The notes beneath the pieces were generated by a model that was given only the letters and a program-made list of their open reading frames with translations, was not told the DNA's origin and ran no database searches. Shown one piece after another: positions 17,455 through 25,017 of a DNA stretch of 64,000 nucleotides; the stretch's first letter is position 1, and every line of letters begins with the position of its first letter. The DNA is taken from the NCBI RefSeq assembly GCF_900172255.1, contig NZ_FWFU01000003.1:310001-374000 (forward strand). Reading direction: 5' to 3'. Origin of the DNA: Roseovarius halotolerans (GTDB lineage: Bacteria; Pseudomonadota; Alphaproteobacteria; Rhodobacterales; Rhodobacteraceae). The translations under genes and the position numbers were made by a program.

Positions 17455-18047
17455 GTTTGGTCTCCAGTGTTCGGTTCCAAGGCCACCACGTGAGTGTGGG
17501 GGCATGGCCGAATGCCTGGTTTCCGAATCTGCCCGGGTCAGGGACGGCGCAGCCGCCGGCTTGCCGGGCGCAAAAGTTTTCTGCGCGCGGCACCCGACAC
17601 ATGCGCGCGCTCACGCACGGGACCGGCCCACGCTACATGCCCCGCCCTCGCCGAAAAGTTTTGCGATCCTTGACGCGGGCTGATTTGGGGGCCATCCGGA
17701 GGATATGCTTCCACGCTCATGTGTGTGTGTTTTGACGGTAGGTTTGCCCGACCCGAGCAGGCAAACGGCGCGACCGGACGCGGGAGACGGATGAAGCGGC
17801 GGGATCGTTTTGCCCCGCAAAACAGACCAAAGCGCAATCCGGCGGAGCGGCCGAGGAGGGGCGTGCTCGCGAGGCGGGCAAACCGGGGGCCTGGGTGCAA
17901 CGCCGCGGTGAGGCCGCATGGCCGAATGCGCGACGGACCGAAGGGCCGTTCTCCACTGCGACACGCGAAGCCGAGCTGGGGAGGCCGCAAGGCTAAAGCG
18001 AAGAAGAGCTTCGCAACAATTTCCTTCCAGCAAGCCGAATAAACAAG
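17455..18047. other. Gene-free GC-rich stretch
   Basis: I see no gene. Several overlapping frames are open only because of high G+C and have Arg/Pro/Ala-rich translations. A 14-bp direct repeat, GCATGGCCGAATGC, occurs at 17502-17515 and 17916-17929, and a short (TG)n run at 17719-17731. AAAAGTTTT occurs twice (around 17574 and 17653). No terminator or RNA could be assigned. Confidence 0.4.
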
Positions 18048-18533
18048 CTAGTATCTCGCAAGGCGCCTATTGATTTCCCTAATGGGAAGTCTGCATCTCG
18101 GGTGATCACGAACCGCCTCGAGGCCCGACTTGAGGAGGACGGTCGAACAAACCTCGTGACGTTCCATCTCATCGAAGACCCACAGGACGCCGTGCATCGC
18201 GATTTCTTGGCGCTCTGCCTCAACCCTGAGCGCTCCATCGCCGGTAAGGAGAACCCAGCCCCTCTCAGCCGCGAGGCAAAATGCAAAGACATCTGGCGTC
18301 GATAGCATAGCTTTCGCCCGCTTCAGCTCAGTCGCGCGTGTGGTTTCTTCTGGCGTAAGCTCCTCCACTCTCAGTCCCAGATCGATCAGATCAGGGCCCA
18401 TCCACTCAAGGAGTTCCGCTTCATAAAGAATATCTGGAACAACGAAATCATAGGGGAGGTCAAAGAGCCTCGCGGTCAGCGAGGCTCTCTCGATGTCGAT
18501 CAGGACAGAAGTATCAGAAACAAGAACTTGCAC
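18048..18533 (-). CDS. PIN-domain protein, probable toxin-type ribonuclease
   Basis: 161 aa. The N-terminus reads VLVSDTSVLIDIERA, placing an acidic residue (D7) and a second (D13/E15) as in PIN domains; a later VFAFCLAAERGWVLLTGDGALR supplies the third and fourth acidic positions (D81-like and the TGD). PIN domains are Mg-dependent RNases, frequently toxins. It follows the HTH-metalloprotease gene after only 7 bp and so is probably its operon partner. Pairs of COG2856-type protease regulators with PIN-like proteins have been predicted as toxin-antitoxin-like units; that reading is inference. Its role next to a CBASS operon could be toxin, effector or processing enzyme. Confidence 0.72.
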   Translation of the reverse strand: MQVLVSDTSVLIDIERASLTARLFDLPYDFVVPDILYEAELLEWMGPDLIDLGLRVEELTPEETTRATELKRAKAMLSTPDVFAFCLAAERGWVLLTGDGALRVEAERQEIAMHGVLWVFDEMERHEVCSTVLLKSGLEAVRDHPRCRLPIREINRRLARY

Positions 18534-18540
18534 ACAGCGA

Positions 18541-19602
18541 CTATGCCATGTGGTCCAAACGTTCTTCCAGTTCTTTTACTCGTATTTCGAGAAGCTCAGC
18601 TGCGCGAGACAACCCAATCAACCCCTCGGAGAGGGCACGAAAACACAACCTTTGAAAACGGTCCGGTTCTTCTCGTTCCCAAGGAATGGAATTCGGCTCC
18701 TCGAACGGCTCATCCCGCCAACCTCGTTGCTTATAGACCTTAAAGAGGCGCGCAAATGTTGCCTGGTTGATGATCTCCAAATCCTTGCATCGATACGTCA
18801 GCGCCTGAATGCTAACGCCAAAACGATCCTTCAGACTAATGAGCTCACCAATGCTTATGTCAGTTCTGCGGGCACCAATCTCCTGCCGAAGCACTTCTGC
18901 CGGAACGAGGAATGCGCCAGCAAATCGATTTGCGGCGCGTTCTGAATCGCACCCTTCGGCGACCCTAAGAACCATGTGGCCCAGTTCGTGAGCCAAACTG
19001 AAGCGCTTCCGCTCAGACCAGGTCTTCTTCTTGATCATGATAACACGTGCGGAGTGATGCTCTTTTCGACGGACTTTGGCCGCAAGGCCATCAATCCGAT
19101 CAACGTCCAGAGACAACACCTTTATCCCGTGCTCCTCGAGGAGTTCGGCAAGCATTGGAATCGGGTCATGACCAAGCTGCCAAGATGCACGCATGTTGCG
19201 AGCCGCGTCCTCGGCATCACGAACATCGGTCACCCAGTAGGGCGCTTCATGCGGGGCATCCCATTCCTGACTCGAAAGATTCAGCAAGCTTTCGACAGCC
19301 AGGTACTTTTCAACCATATTGAGCGTCTTGGCTTCGATCGTCGCGATCTCCTTGGCTGACGAACTGGCTGACTTGCGAAACTCAACGCCCTCCAACTCAA
19401 GCTCGTCATCGCTCAGCAGGAAATCAACAGAGACCTCGAGTGCTCGGGCAAGACTCAGCAGCACGCCCGATCCGGGCATGTCTTCATTGCGCTCGTACTT
19501 GCCTATGGCTTGAGCGGACACCTTGTTCTCCATGGCATCGGAAAGCGCACGGAGCGAAAGGCCAGATGCCGCCCGGGCTCCTTTGAGTCTATTGCCAATC
19601 AT
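18541..19602 (-). CDS. Fused XRE HTH regulator and ImmA/IrrE-type metalloprotease
   Basis: 353 aa. Residues 5-60 are an XRE helix-turn-helix (RLKGARAASGLSLRALSDAM). After a linker, a zinc metalloprotease motif HELGH is at 205-209 with the downstream helix ERAANRFAGAFLVP, the ImmA/IrrE signature. Such proteins bind an operator and inactivate a repressor, or themselves, upon DNA-damage signals. The gene diverges from a CBASS operon, and the 181-bp gap holds repeated TGTAAAC elements. Separate HTH (CapH) and ImmA/IrrE-like protease (CapP) proteins are known regulators of some CBASS loci; this single polypeptide may do both jobs. Alternatively it is the antitoxin-like partner of the PIN gene 7 bp downstream. 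Domain calls are firm; the regulatory target is inferred. Confidence 0.85.
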   Translation of the reverse strand: MIGNRLKGARAASGLSLRALSDAMENKVSAQAIGKYERNEDMPGSGVLLSLARALEVSVDFLLSDDELELEGVEFRKSASSSAKEIATIEAKTLNMVEKYLAVESLLNLSSQEWDAPHEAPYWVTDVRDAEDAARNMRASWQLGHDPIPMLAELLEEHGIKVLSLDVDRIDGLAAKVRRKEHHSARVIMIKKKTWSERKRFSLAHELGHMVLRVAEGCDSERAANRFAGAFLVPAEVLRQEIGARRTDISIGELISLKDRFGVSIQALTYRCKDLEIINQATFARLFKVYKQRGWRDEPFEEPNSIPWEREEPDRFQRLCFRALSEGLIGLSRAAELLEIRVKELEERLDHMA

Positions 19603-19783
19603 AACGTCCTCCCAGTGGGTGGTTTACATTTCACCCATATGATTGATATTTTGTAAACTGCAACGCTTGAAAGCGCGGCTTTTTGTCCCTATTTTGTAAC
19701 ACGAGGCCAAAAGGAAGGCAAATTTGTAAACCGCCCAATCGCCCCAAGAGGCGTTAGACAGGCAACGAAGCGAGGAAGCAGCC
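19603..19783. promoter_or_regulatory. Divergent promoter/operator region with TGTAAAC repeats
   Basis: Between the HTH-protease gene (minus) and the CBASS operon (plus) are GTTTACA at 19622-19628, TGTAAAC at 19652-19658, TGTAACA at 19695-19701 and TGTAAAC at 19725-19731. The first two are an inverted pair around 23 nt; the others repeat the plus-strand orientation, each within a TTTTGTAA context. Repeats of this kind in a shared intergenic gap are what an XRE-type autoregulator would bind. I infer that the divergent regulator controls both directions. Confidence 0.6.
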
Positions 19784-19891
19784 ATGAACATACCGTTTAC
19801 GGGCGAGCTGACACCAAGGTTTCAGAGCATCGTAGGACTGCCTGATAATGGGCTGGTTGATCCAGTCTTAGAAAAGCTAGGTGCATCATGA
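19784..19891 (+). CDS. 35-aa leader ORF of the CBASS operon
   Basis: A 36-codon frame starts at ATG 19784 (MNIPFTGELTPRFQ) behind a GAGGAAGC Shine-Dalgarno and ends in ATGA overlapping the patatin start at 19888. The good ribosome-binding site and the stop-start overlap suggest it is translated and couples translation into the effector gene, whose own Shine-Dalgarno is weak. I recognise no family. It could be a small regulatory subunit or a leader that limits effector synthesis. Confidence 0.5.
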   Translation: MNIPFTGELTPRFQSIVGLPDNGLVDPVLEKLGAS

Positions 19892-20874
19892 GACGCATCC
19901 TAAGCATCGATGGTGGCGGCATCAAAGGCACCCAACCCGCGGCTTTCCTGGCGGGTTTGGAAGAAGATCTTGATGAGCCGATTGGCCGCTACTTCGACCT
20001 GATTGCGGGAACGTCAACCGGGGGTATTCTCGCGATCGGCCTTGCCCTCGGCATCCCGGCCAAAACCCTCCTCGAACTCTACGAAAATCGCGGGCCGACG
20101 ATTTTCGGGCAAGCGGGGGACAACAGCTGGTTCGGGCGAAAGGCTCGGGACGCGCGTGCCGCCTTGCGTCACCTGGTCAAGCCGAAGCACGATGCATCGA
20201 CGCTTCGGGACGAACTCCATGCCGTCCTTGGCGACAAGCTCATCGGCGAAGCTGAGACCCGGTTGCTGATCCCGGCCTGGGATGCCGACCAGCGCAGCGT
20301 CTACATCTACAAGACGTCGCATCATCCGCGGCTCACTAAGGATTACCGGAAGCCGGCCCTCGACGCCGCGATGGCGACGTCGGCCGCTCCAACCTATTTC
20401 GCGCGTCACAAGACGGTGGATGATGTCGGGCTTCTCGATGGTGGCACCTGGTGCAACAATCCGGTGGGCGTCGCGACCGTCGAAGCGATCTCGATGCTCG
20501 GCTGGTCTCCGCAGGAATTGCACATCCTGAGCCTCGGCTGTGTCGACGAGGTCTACATGCTGCCTGAATCCCCTGGCAAGGCCGGTCTCGGGTTGAAGGC
20601 CCTCAGTCTTCTCATGGACGGGCAATCCCGTGGAGCGCTCGGCATTGCCCGTCATCTGACAGGCGATCCGCACGACCGGACGGCTGTTCACCGGTATTCG
20701 CCGAGCGTGCCGGAGGGTTTCTTTTCCCTCGACGACACCACCAAGATCCAGAGGCTCAAGGGGCTTGGCGCCTCGAGTGCCCGGCATGCGAGCCCCACAC
20801 TGACCCCCATCTTCTTCCAGCAACCTGCCGAGCCGTTCGTGCCCGTGCATCAACTCGAACGGAACGCCGCATGA
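19888..20874 (+). CDS. capV: Patatin-like phospholipase effector of CBASS (CapV-type)
   Basis: A 328-aa patatin-like phospholipase. The oxyanion hole DGGGIKG is at residues 8-14, the nucleophile elbow GTSTG at 41-45 (Ser43) and the catalytic Asp in DGG at 184-186. In CBASS, such effectors are switched on by a cyclic nucleotide made by the neighbouring CD-NTase and degrade the inner membrane of an infected cell. The gene overlaps the leader ORF and the nucleotidyltransferase by ATGA junctions on both sides, so all are co-translated. The catalytic dyad is intact. The ligand cannot be deduced; CapV relatives mostly respond to 3',3'-cGAMP. Confidence 0.88.
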   Translation: MRRILSIDGGGIKGTQPAAFLAGLEEDLDEPIGRYFDLIAGTSTGGILAIGLALGIPAKTLLELYENRGPTIFGQAGDNSWFGRKARDARAALRHLVKPKHDASTLRDELHAVLGDKLIGEAETRLLIPAWDADQRSVYIYKTSHHPRLTKDYRKPALDAAMATSAAPTYFARHKTVDDVGLLDGGTWCNNPVGVATVEAISMLGWSPQELHILSLGCVDEVYMLPESPGKAGLGLKALSLLMDGQSRGALGIARHLTGDPHDRTAVHRYSPSVPEGFFSLDDTTKIQRLKGLGASSARHASPTLTPIFFQQPAEPFVPVHQLERNAA

Positions 20875-22070
20875 ACCAGATCTTCTCGCACCCCCTCACC
20901 GATACCGCCATTCAGCGGCGGGCGCAGGTCTTCACGATCCTTGAAGAAATCTGCCAGGAGCTGGAATGGACCCAGACCCAGTTCGAGAAGGCGCGTACCA
21001 GTTACGAAGCCGTCGCAGACTGGTTGGCCGGATCGAGCGACCCGATGCTTGCTTCCCTCCATGTCTACCTGCACGGCTCCGGCGCACTCGGCACCTCGAT
21101 CAAACCGATCGGGCGCGACGAGTTCGATGTCGACCTGATCAGCTTCATCCTCGGCCTCGGCCCGGAAATCGCACCGGCACGCCTGAAGGCCGCGATCGGC
21201 AAGCGCCTGCGCGAGCACGCCTACTATGCCTCTATCCTGGAAGAAAAGAAGCGCTGCTGGCGCCTGAACTACGCCGGCGATTTTCACCTCGACATCTCCC
21301 CGACCATTGCCAACCCGAACTGCATGAACGGCGGTGAGCTGGTACCCGATCGCAAGCTTCGGGATTGGCACGCGACGAATCCTCGGGCCTATCGGACCCT
21401 TTTCGACGAAAGGGCGGCCCTAGTCCCGCAGATGACGCAGTCGATCATCGCGGCGCAGCGCGATGCGGCGACGACCGAGCCTTTCCCGGTACGTCAGTCC
21501 GTCAAGGGCATTCTGCGGCGGACCGTGCAACTCCTAAAGCGTCACCGGGATCTGGAATTCCTGCATGTTCAGGAGGAGATCGCACCGATCTCGATCATCA
21601 TCACGACCTTGGCCATGCGATCCTATGAGATGTGCGTCAGGCGCCACGTTTTCGCAGACGAACTCCAGGTGTTGATCGACACGATCCGCCTGATGCCGGT
21701 CTTCATCGAGCGGCCCCTAGTCAATGGCCGTCAGATCTACGCGGTCTGGAACGAGACCACCGAAGGTGAAAATTTTGCCGAGCGTTGGAATGAAGAACCC
21801 GCGCGGGTCGAAGCCTTCTACAAGTGGCACAGCAAGGCGCTTGCGAATTTCGAATCCCTGCGTGACCTCGTTGGCCTCGACGCGATTGTAGGCTCCATGA
21901 AGGACAGCCTGGGTGACAAACTTGTTGCCCGGACCATGAACCGGCGGATGGATGCGCTGAACGAGGGGCGAAAGACGGGGGCACTCGTGCTTGGTGCGGG
22001 TGTTGGCCTGACCACCCAAAAATCGGCCGCGTCGACGCCCGTTCCCAAGAACGAGTTTTTCGGGGACTAA
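20871..22070 (+). CDS. CD-NTase (cGAS/DncV-like nucleotidyltransferase) of CBASS
   Basis: A 399-aa nucleotidyltransferase that would synthesise the second messenger activating the patatin effector. The polymerase-beta-like motif is at residues 69-88: GSGALGT followed by DEFDVDL, giving Gly69-Ser70 and metal ligands Asp86 and Asp88. The third acidic residue is Asp141 in FHLDISP. Placement between a patatin and an E2-like gene identifies it as a CBASS synthase. The C-terminus (residues ~370-399) includes GAGVGLTTQ and ends KNEFFGD; in type II CBASS the synthase C-terminus is the part joined to target by the E1/E2 machinery, but here only an E2-like protein is encoded. Clade and product cannot be judged by eye. 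Confidence 0.9.
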   Translation: MNQIFSHPLTDTAIQRRAQVFTILEEICQELEWTQTQFEKARTSYEAVADWLAGSSDPMLASLHVYLHGSGALGTSIKPIGRDEFDVDLISFILGLGPEIAPARLKAAIGKRLREHAYYASILEEKKRCWRLNYAGDFHLDISPTIANPNCMNGGELVPDRKLRDWHATNPRAYRTLFDERAALVPQMTQSIIAAQRDAATTEPFPVRQSVKGILRRTVQLLKRHRDLEFLHVQEEIAPISIIITTLAMRSYEMCVRRHVFADELQVLIDTIRLMPVFIERPLVNGRQIYAVWNETTEGENFAERWNEEPARVEAFYKWHSKALANFESLRDLVGLDAIVGSMKDSLGDKLVARTMNRRMDALNEGRKTGALVLGAGVGLTTQKSAASTPVPKNEFFGD

Positions 22071-22075
22071 GCGCG

Positions 22076-22552
22076 ATGGCGGGATCGACCACAAGAAACC
22101 GGCTGACACTGCCCCAGCAGTACCTGTTCCTGCAGAAGTCCAAGACAGTAGCCGGCGAGGGGGTGCTCGGTCCGCGCCGGTTGGAATGGCATTTTCACGC
22201 ACAACCTACGCCGCTTTCTCGGACGTATCAGGTCACCCTTGTCCTGGAGAGGGACGGAACGCCGGACGTTCGGGTTGTAGATCCTGACTTGAGGTTGCTC
22301 GCCGGTGAACGCGACCTGCCACATATCTACCATGACCCTGATCGGCTCTGTCTCTATCTGCCCGGAACCGGACAATGGGACGCCAGCAAGCGTCTGGACC
22401 TCACCATTATCCCCTGGACCCACCTCTGGCTGATCTATTTCGAGGAATGGCTTGCATCGGACGAATGGAAGGGCGGAGGGAAGCACCCTGGAGAGGATGA
22501 CCCAAACGAGAGCAACCGTGCGTTGAGGCGCAGCCTTCAACGACAACGCTAA
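22076..22552 (+). CDS. Stand-alone E2-like protein of type II-short CBASS
   Basis: 158 aa, starting 5 bp after the synthase stop. The segment DRLCLYLPGTGQWD around Cys92, then IPWTHLWLIYFEEWL and GGGKHP, is the signature of the small bacterial E2-like proteins found in CBASS loci lacking the E1 domain and the JAB peptidase. Cys92 is the only cysteine in the protein and is the natural catalytic residue; His83-Ile-Tyr-His85 sits just before it. In related systems the E2 forms a thioester with, and primes, the CD-NTase. No E1/E2 fusion or Cap3-type isopeptidase is present nearby. Last gene of the operon. Confidence 0.82.
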   Translation: MAGSTTRNRLTLPQQYLFLQKSKTVAGEGVLGPRRLEWHFHAQPTPLSRTYQVTLVLERDGTPDVRVVDPDLRLLAGERDLPHIYHDPDRLCLYLPGTGQWDASKRLDLTIIPWTHLWLIYFEEWLASDEWKGGGKHPGEDDPNESNRALRRSLQRQR

Positions 22553-22720
22553 AATCCGCTGTTAATCTCATTGTATGATGTGAACCGAGTTGGAACCGAG
22601 TGACTGTGGCGGATGGTTGTTTTAGACGTGAGGCAACGGCGGCGCATAATCCTGAGAACCACAGTAGGGCGGTTCGGCACTCAACAAACTCAAGTGCGTA
22701 TCTACACCCTATCAGCACAG

Positions 22721-22757
22721 AAAAAGGGGAACCGTGATCCCACGGCTCCCCTTTCGG
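22721..22757 (-). terminator. Intrinsic terminator of the DUF736 gene
   Basis: Read on the minus strand, a stem GGGGAGCCGTG / CACGGTTCCCC (one mismatch) around a short loop is followed by TTTTT. It lies about 30 bp past the stop at 22785 and also separates that gene from the convergent CBASS operon. Confidence 0.75.
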
Positions 22758-22784
22758 TTCAGATCGTCTCACCTCGCGCGCTGA

Positions 22785-23513
22785 TCAGGCAACCAGCGAC
22801 AGCCCCGCGCCCGCGTCTTGCGCTTGATCACCGCTGTCGATGAACGGAATGATCGAGAAAGTCTGGCCACCGCGCTGTTCTTCGTTCTGGACGGCGTTGA
22901 CACGCAGGTCGCCATCAGGCGTGTTGATCAGCAGCGACAGGTAGTCATTGCCCGTGCGGCTGCTCTTGGCCATCCAGGCCGAGCCGACGCGGATCGGCGT
23001 GCCCCGGGGCGAGCTGACTTCGATGCGGTAATCGGGGTGGGTCTCCTCGGTCTTGTAGCTGTTCTCGATCAGCATGAACTCCAGATCGAACATCATGTTG
23101 GCGATGTAGCCGGTGAAGGCGTTGTCGGCGTCCATGGCGGTGAGCTCGCCCGAGATCGAGCCGGATTTCATCAGGCCGTTCGAGACCAGCGGGATGATCT
23201 CGAATTCGCCGCTCTTGGCCGCGCGCGCCTCTTTCGTCTGCACCGCGTTGACCCGGAAGGGACCAAGGCCGACATCGATCTGCATGGAGATGTAGGGGTT
23301 GCCGCTGGTCGTGCCGGTTTCGTTCCAGGCCGTGCCGATGCGGACCTTGCGGCCCGACTTGTTGATCGCCGTCACGTCGTAATCCGGGCTGCGTTCGGAC
23401 ATCTTGGCCCGTGCCTCGAGCTGGATGGCGATGTCAAAGCGTGACGAGTGGATCATGCCGGTGTATTCAGCGGCGGCGGTCTCGACATTGCGGGTGAGGG
23501 TTCCTGCGAACAT
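22785..23513 (-). CDS. Tandem DUF736 protein
   Basis: About 242 aa with two consecutive DUF736-like units, residues ~20-105 (VRIGTAWNETGTTSGNPYISMQID) and ~140-225 (IRVGSAWMAKSSRTGNDYLSLLI). Each is a small beta-rich domain widespread on alphaproteobacterial plasmids and ICEs, function unknown. The start is taken at the ATG at 23513 because AAGGAA lies before it; the open frame extends to 23564 without a ribosome-binding site. A repeated leader element is at 23603-23625. A terminator follows at 22721-22757. Single DUF736 proteins are about 100 aa, so this is a duplication-fusion. Confidence 0.8.
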   Translation of the reverse strand: MFAGTLTRNVETAAAEYTGMIHSSRFDIAIQLEARAKMSERSPDYDVTAINKSGRKVRIGTAWNETGTTSGNPYISMQIDVGLGPFRVNAVQTKEARAAKSGEFEIIPLVSNGLMKSGSISGELTAMDADNAFTGYIANMMFDLEFMLIENSYKTEETHPDYRIEVSSPRGTPIRVGSAWMAKSSRTGNDYLSLLINTPDGDLRVNAVQNEEQRGGQTFSIIPFIDSGDQAQDAGAGLSLVA

Positions 23514-23602
23514 GGGATAGTTCCTTCTTGGATTGGCCGGTGCCTGACGTTCTTGCCAGCGCATCCGGGATTGCTTTCTCGACCCCTTGAGGGATCACAA
23601 AT

Positions 23603-23625
23603 CAGAAAGCCTGCTTTCCTTTCAG
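23603..23625 (-). repeat. Repeated leader element, copy 1
   Basis: Minus-strand element reading CTGAAAGG then GAAAG-CAGG-CTTTC, a 5-bp stem with tetraloop, about 90 bp upstream of the DUF736 start. It is followed by GTGATCCCT, as in copy 4. Five other copies lie upstream of nearby minus-strand genes. Confidence 0.6.
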
Positions 23626-23638
23626 CCCCGCGCACGGG

Positions 23639-23941
23639 TCAGAGCTGCCGTCCGAGTGGGAATGCCCCCGCGCCTCCGGGTACAACGCCCCTCCCCTGCC
23701 CTTCTGATCTTGTTGGACTGCCCGGATTTTCCGCGCTGTCCTTCGATCGCGCGATGAAGAACTCCGCCTCTTCCCCGTTCAACCCGTGCCCGCCCCGGTC
23801 GGTCAGACCGATGCAGCTACCATTCGGCACATAGGTGATGAGGTACTGACCGAGCCGGTCCTTGTAGACAACGTAGCCAGTATTGGCCCAGTGCACGGTT
23901 TGGCCGGCATCGACGGCCGCCTTGATGTCATCGAGTGTCAT
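23639..23941 (-). CDS. Small plasmid protein, unknown function
   Basis: About 100 aa, beginning MTLDDIKAAVDAGQTVHWAN. AAGGAG directly upstream of the ATG at 23941 decides the start; the open frame continues to 24016 without support. The N-terminal ~60 residues, with GYVVYKDRLGQYLITY and GSCIGLTDRGG, look like a small folded domain; the tail is rich in Gly, Pro and Arg and probably disordered. I know similar proteins on rhodobacteral plasmids but no function. It follows the DUF6915-like gene after a hairpin. Confidence 0.65.
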   Translation of the reverse strand: MTLDDIKAAVDAGQTVHWANTGYVVYKDRLGQYLITYVPNGSCIGLTDRGGHGLNGEEAEFFIARSKDSAENPGSPTRSEGQGRGVVPGGAGAFPLGRQL

Positions 23942-23979
23942 GCGAAGCTCCTTAAGAAGAATGGTGGGTAAACGCCGCA

Positions 23980-24007
23980 AGAAGCCCGATCTTCCGACCG
24001 GGCTTCT
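23980..24007 (-). terminator. Hairpin after the 24051 gene
   Basis: AGAAGCCCG (23980-23988) and CGGGCTTCT (23999-24007) pair perfectly around a 10-nt loop, downstream of the stop at 24051. The T-run on the minus strand is short, so termination may be partial. Confidence 0.5.
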
Positions 24008-24050
24008 ATGCAGCATTCGTTTGGCAAACGACCGAGAGCTGTCAGGCGCT

Positions 24051-24503
24051 TTACGTGGCTTGCGTCGCGCGCGCCGCCATCCAATCTTTCAGGCCAAGAA
24101 CCGTTCGTCCGGCGGCGACCTCGGAGGCCCAGGCAACCCTTGGATCGCCGCAGGGCTCCCCGCTGACGTGCTGCTCGATATGGCCATTGGCCATCCATGG
24201 CTCGGGCTGGATTCGTCGCAGCCAGTCAGCCATACTCGGGATACGGCCCTGACAGTCTTCTCGAACATGCTGCTCGCCGATCCAGCGCACGGGGATGTCC
24301 CGACCTGCGCTATTGGTCAGGGTCAGACCGAAGACACGTTCAGCATCGAACAGACCTTGGGTATGGTGGCGCAAGGCCCGGTGCGTGAAGAGCGCGAGGT
24401 GTTCTTTCGAGGCGTCAAACCAATCGTGGACGGCCTGATAGTCAGACGGCACCCCGCCGAACTTCCGGGCAGAGCTTTCGGCATGATGAAGCGGATGGGC
24501 CAT
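24051..24503 (-). CDS. DUF6915-like plasmid protein
   Basis: About 150 aa, starting MAHPLHHAESSARKFGG at 24503, one base beyond the stop of the preceding gene (TGA then ATG), with GAGGGG upstream; the longer frame from 24581 is inside the neighbour. His-rich N-terminus, the stretch ALRHHTQGLFDAERVFG and a Trp-rich middle (DWLRRIQPEPWM) match proteins annotated DUF6915 on alphaproteobacterial mobile elements. No catalytic motif stands out. Probably co-translated with the DUF6878-like gene. Confidence 0.7.
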   Translation of the reverse strand: MAHPLHHAESSARKFGGVPSDYQAVHDWFDASKEHLALFTHRALRHHTQGLFDAERVFGLTLTNSAGRDIPVRWIGEQHVREDCQGRIPSMADWLRRIQPEPWMANGHIEQHVSGEPCGDPRVAWASEVAAGRTVLGLKDWMAARATQAT

Positions 24504-24504
24504 C

Positions 24505-24891
24505 TCAAAGCCCCTCGTCATAGCTGTGCGAGCATTCGACATAGCGGTCGGCGTGATCGAGGGTGATGCTGTCTGCTGCAATGTACCAGGTCAGCGTGCC
24601 ATAGCCGCCCTCGTTGTTCTCGAACCCCGGATGATAGTGATAGGCGAGTGACCAGGCGAAATCGCCCACGGCGGTGACAAGCGCTTCCGGCAGTTTGACC
24701 TCCGCAGGCTGCACATTCACGTCCTCGACATTGCCAGAGTCGCCATAGCCTTCGTATTCGGCGGTGACCTCGTTGATGCCAAGCGCGCGCAATTGCGCGA
24801 TCAGTTCCGCTCGGGTTGCTTTCAGGGTGGTTTCGCGCTCGGCGCGCCACTGAGCCGCCATTGCGGCATAGTCGATCTGGGGATTGGTCAT
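24505..24891 (-). CDS. DUF6878-like plasmid protein
   Basis: 128 aa from the ATG at 24891 (MTNPQIDYAAMAAQWRAE), with GAGGAC a few bases upstream; the frame is open to 25125 but that part overlaps the large helicase gene. The protein is acidic with a helical start (ETTLKATRAELIAQLRALGI) followed by a beta-rich segment containing AYHYHPGFENNEGGYGTL. It resembles proteins annotated DUF6878, of unknown function, that travel with the strawberry-notch helicase gene just upstream. Stop and next start are adjacent. Confidence 0.68.
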   Translation of the reverse strand: MTNPQIDYAAMAAQWRAERETTLKATRAELIAQLRALGINEVTAEYEGYGDSGNVEDVNVQPAEVKLPEALVTAVGDFAWSLAYHYHPGFENNEGGYGTLTWYIAADSITLDHADRYVECSHSYDEGL

Positions 24892-24992
24892 GGGTCTGTC
24901 CTCTTGTCTGAATTTGGGGGGCCGGGCGTGGCATTCGTCTGCCCGCGCCCGGAAAGCGCAGCCCGGGCAAACCCCGATCCGCGACGCCCGAC

Positions 24993-25017
24993 CGAAAGCC
25001 CGCTTTGACTTTTCAGG
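24993..25017 (-). repeat. Repeated leader element, copy 2
   Basis: Minus strand: CCTGAAAAG then CAAAG-CGGG-CTTTC. It begins inside the stop codon of the large methylase-helicase gene and lies about 100 bp upstream of the DUF6878-like start. Confidence 0.6.

Noticed and set aside
17538-18033. Several 75-150 codon frames on both strands
   Set aside because: Low-complexity Arg/Pro/Ala translations, no start signals, mutually overlapping.
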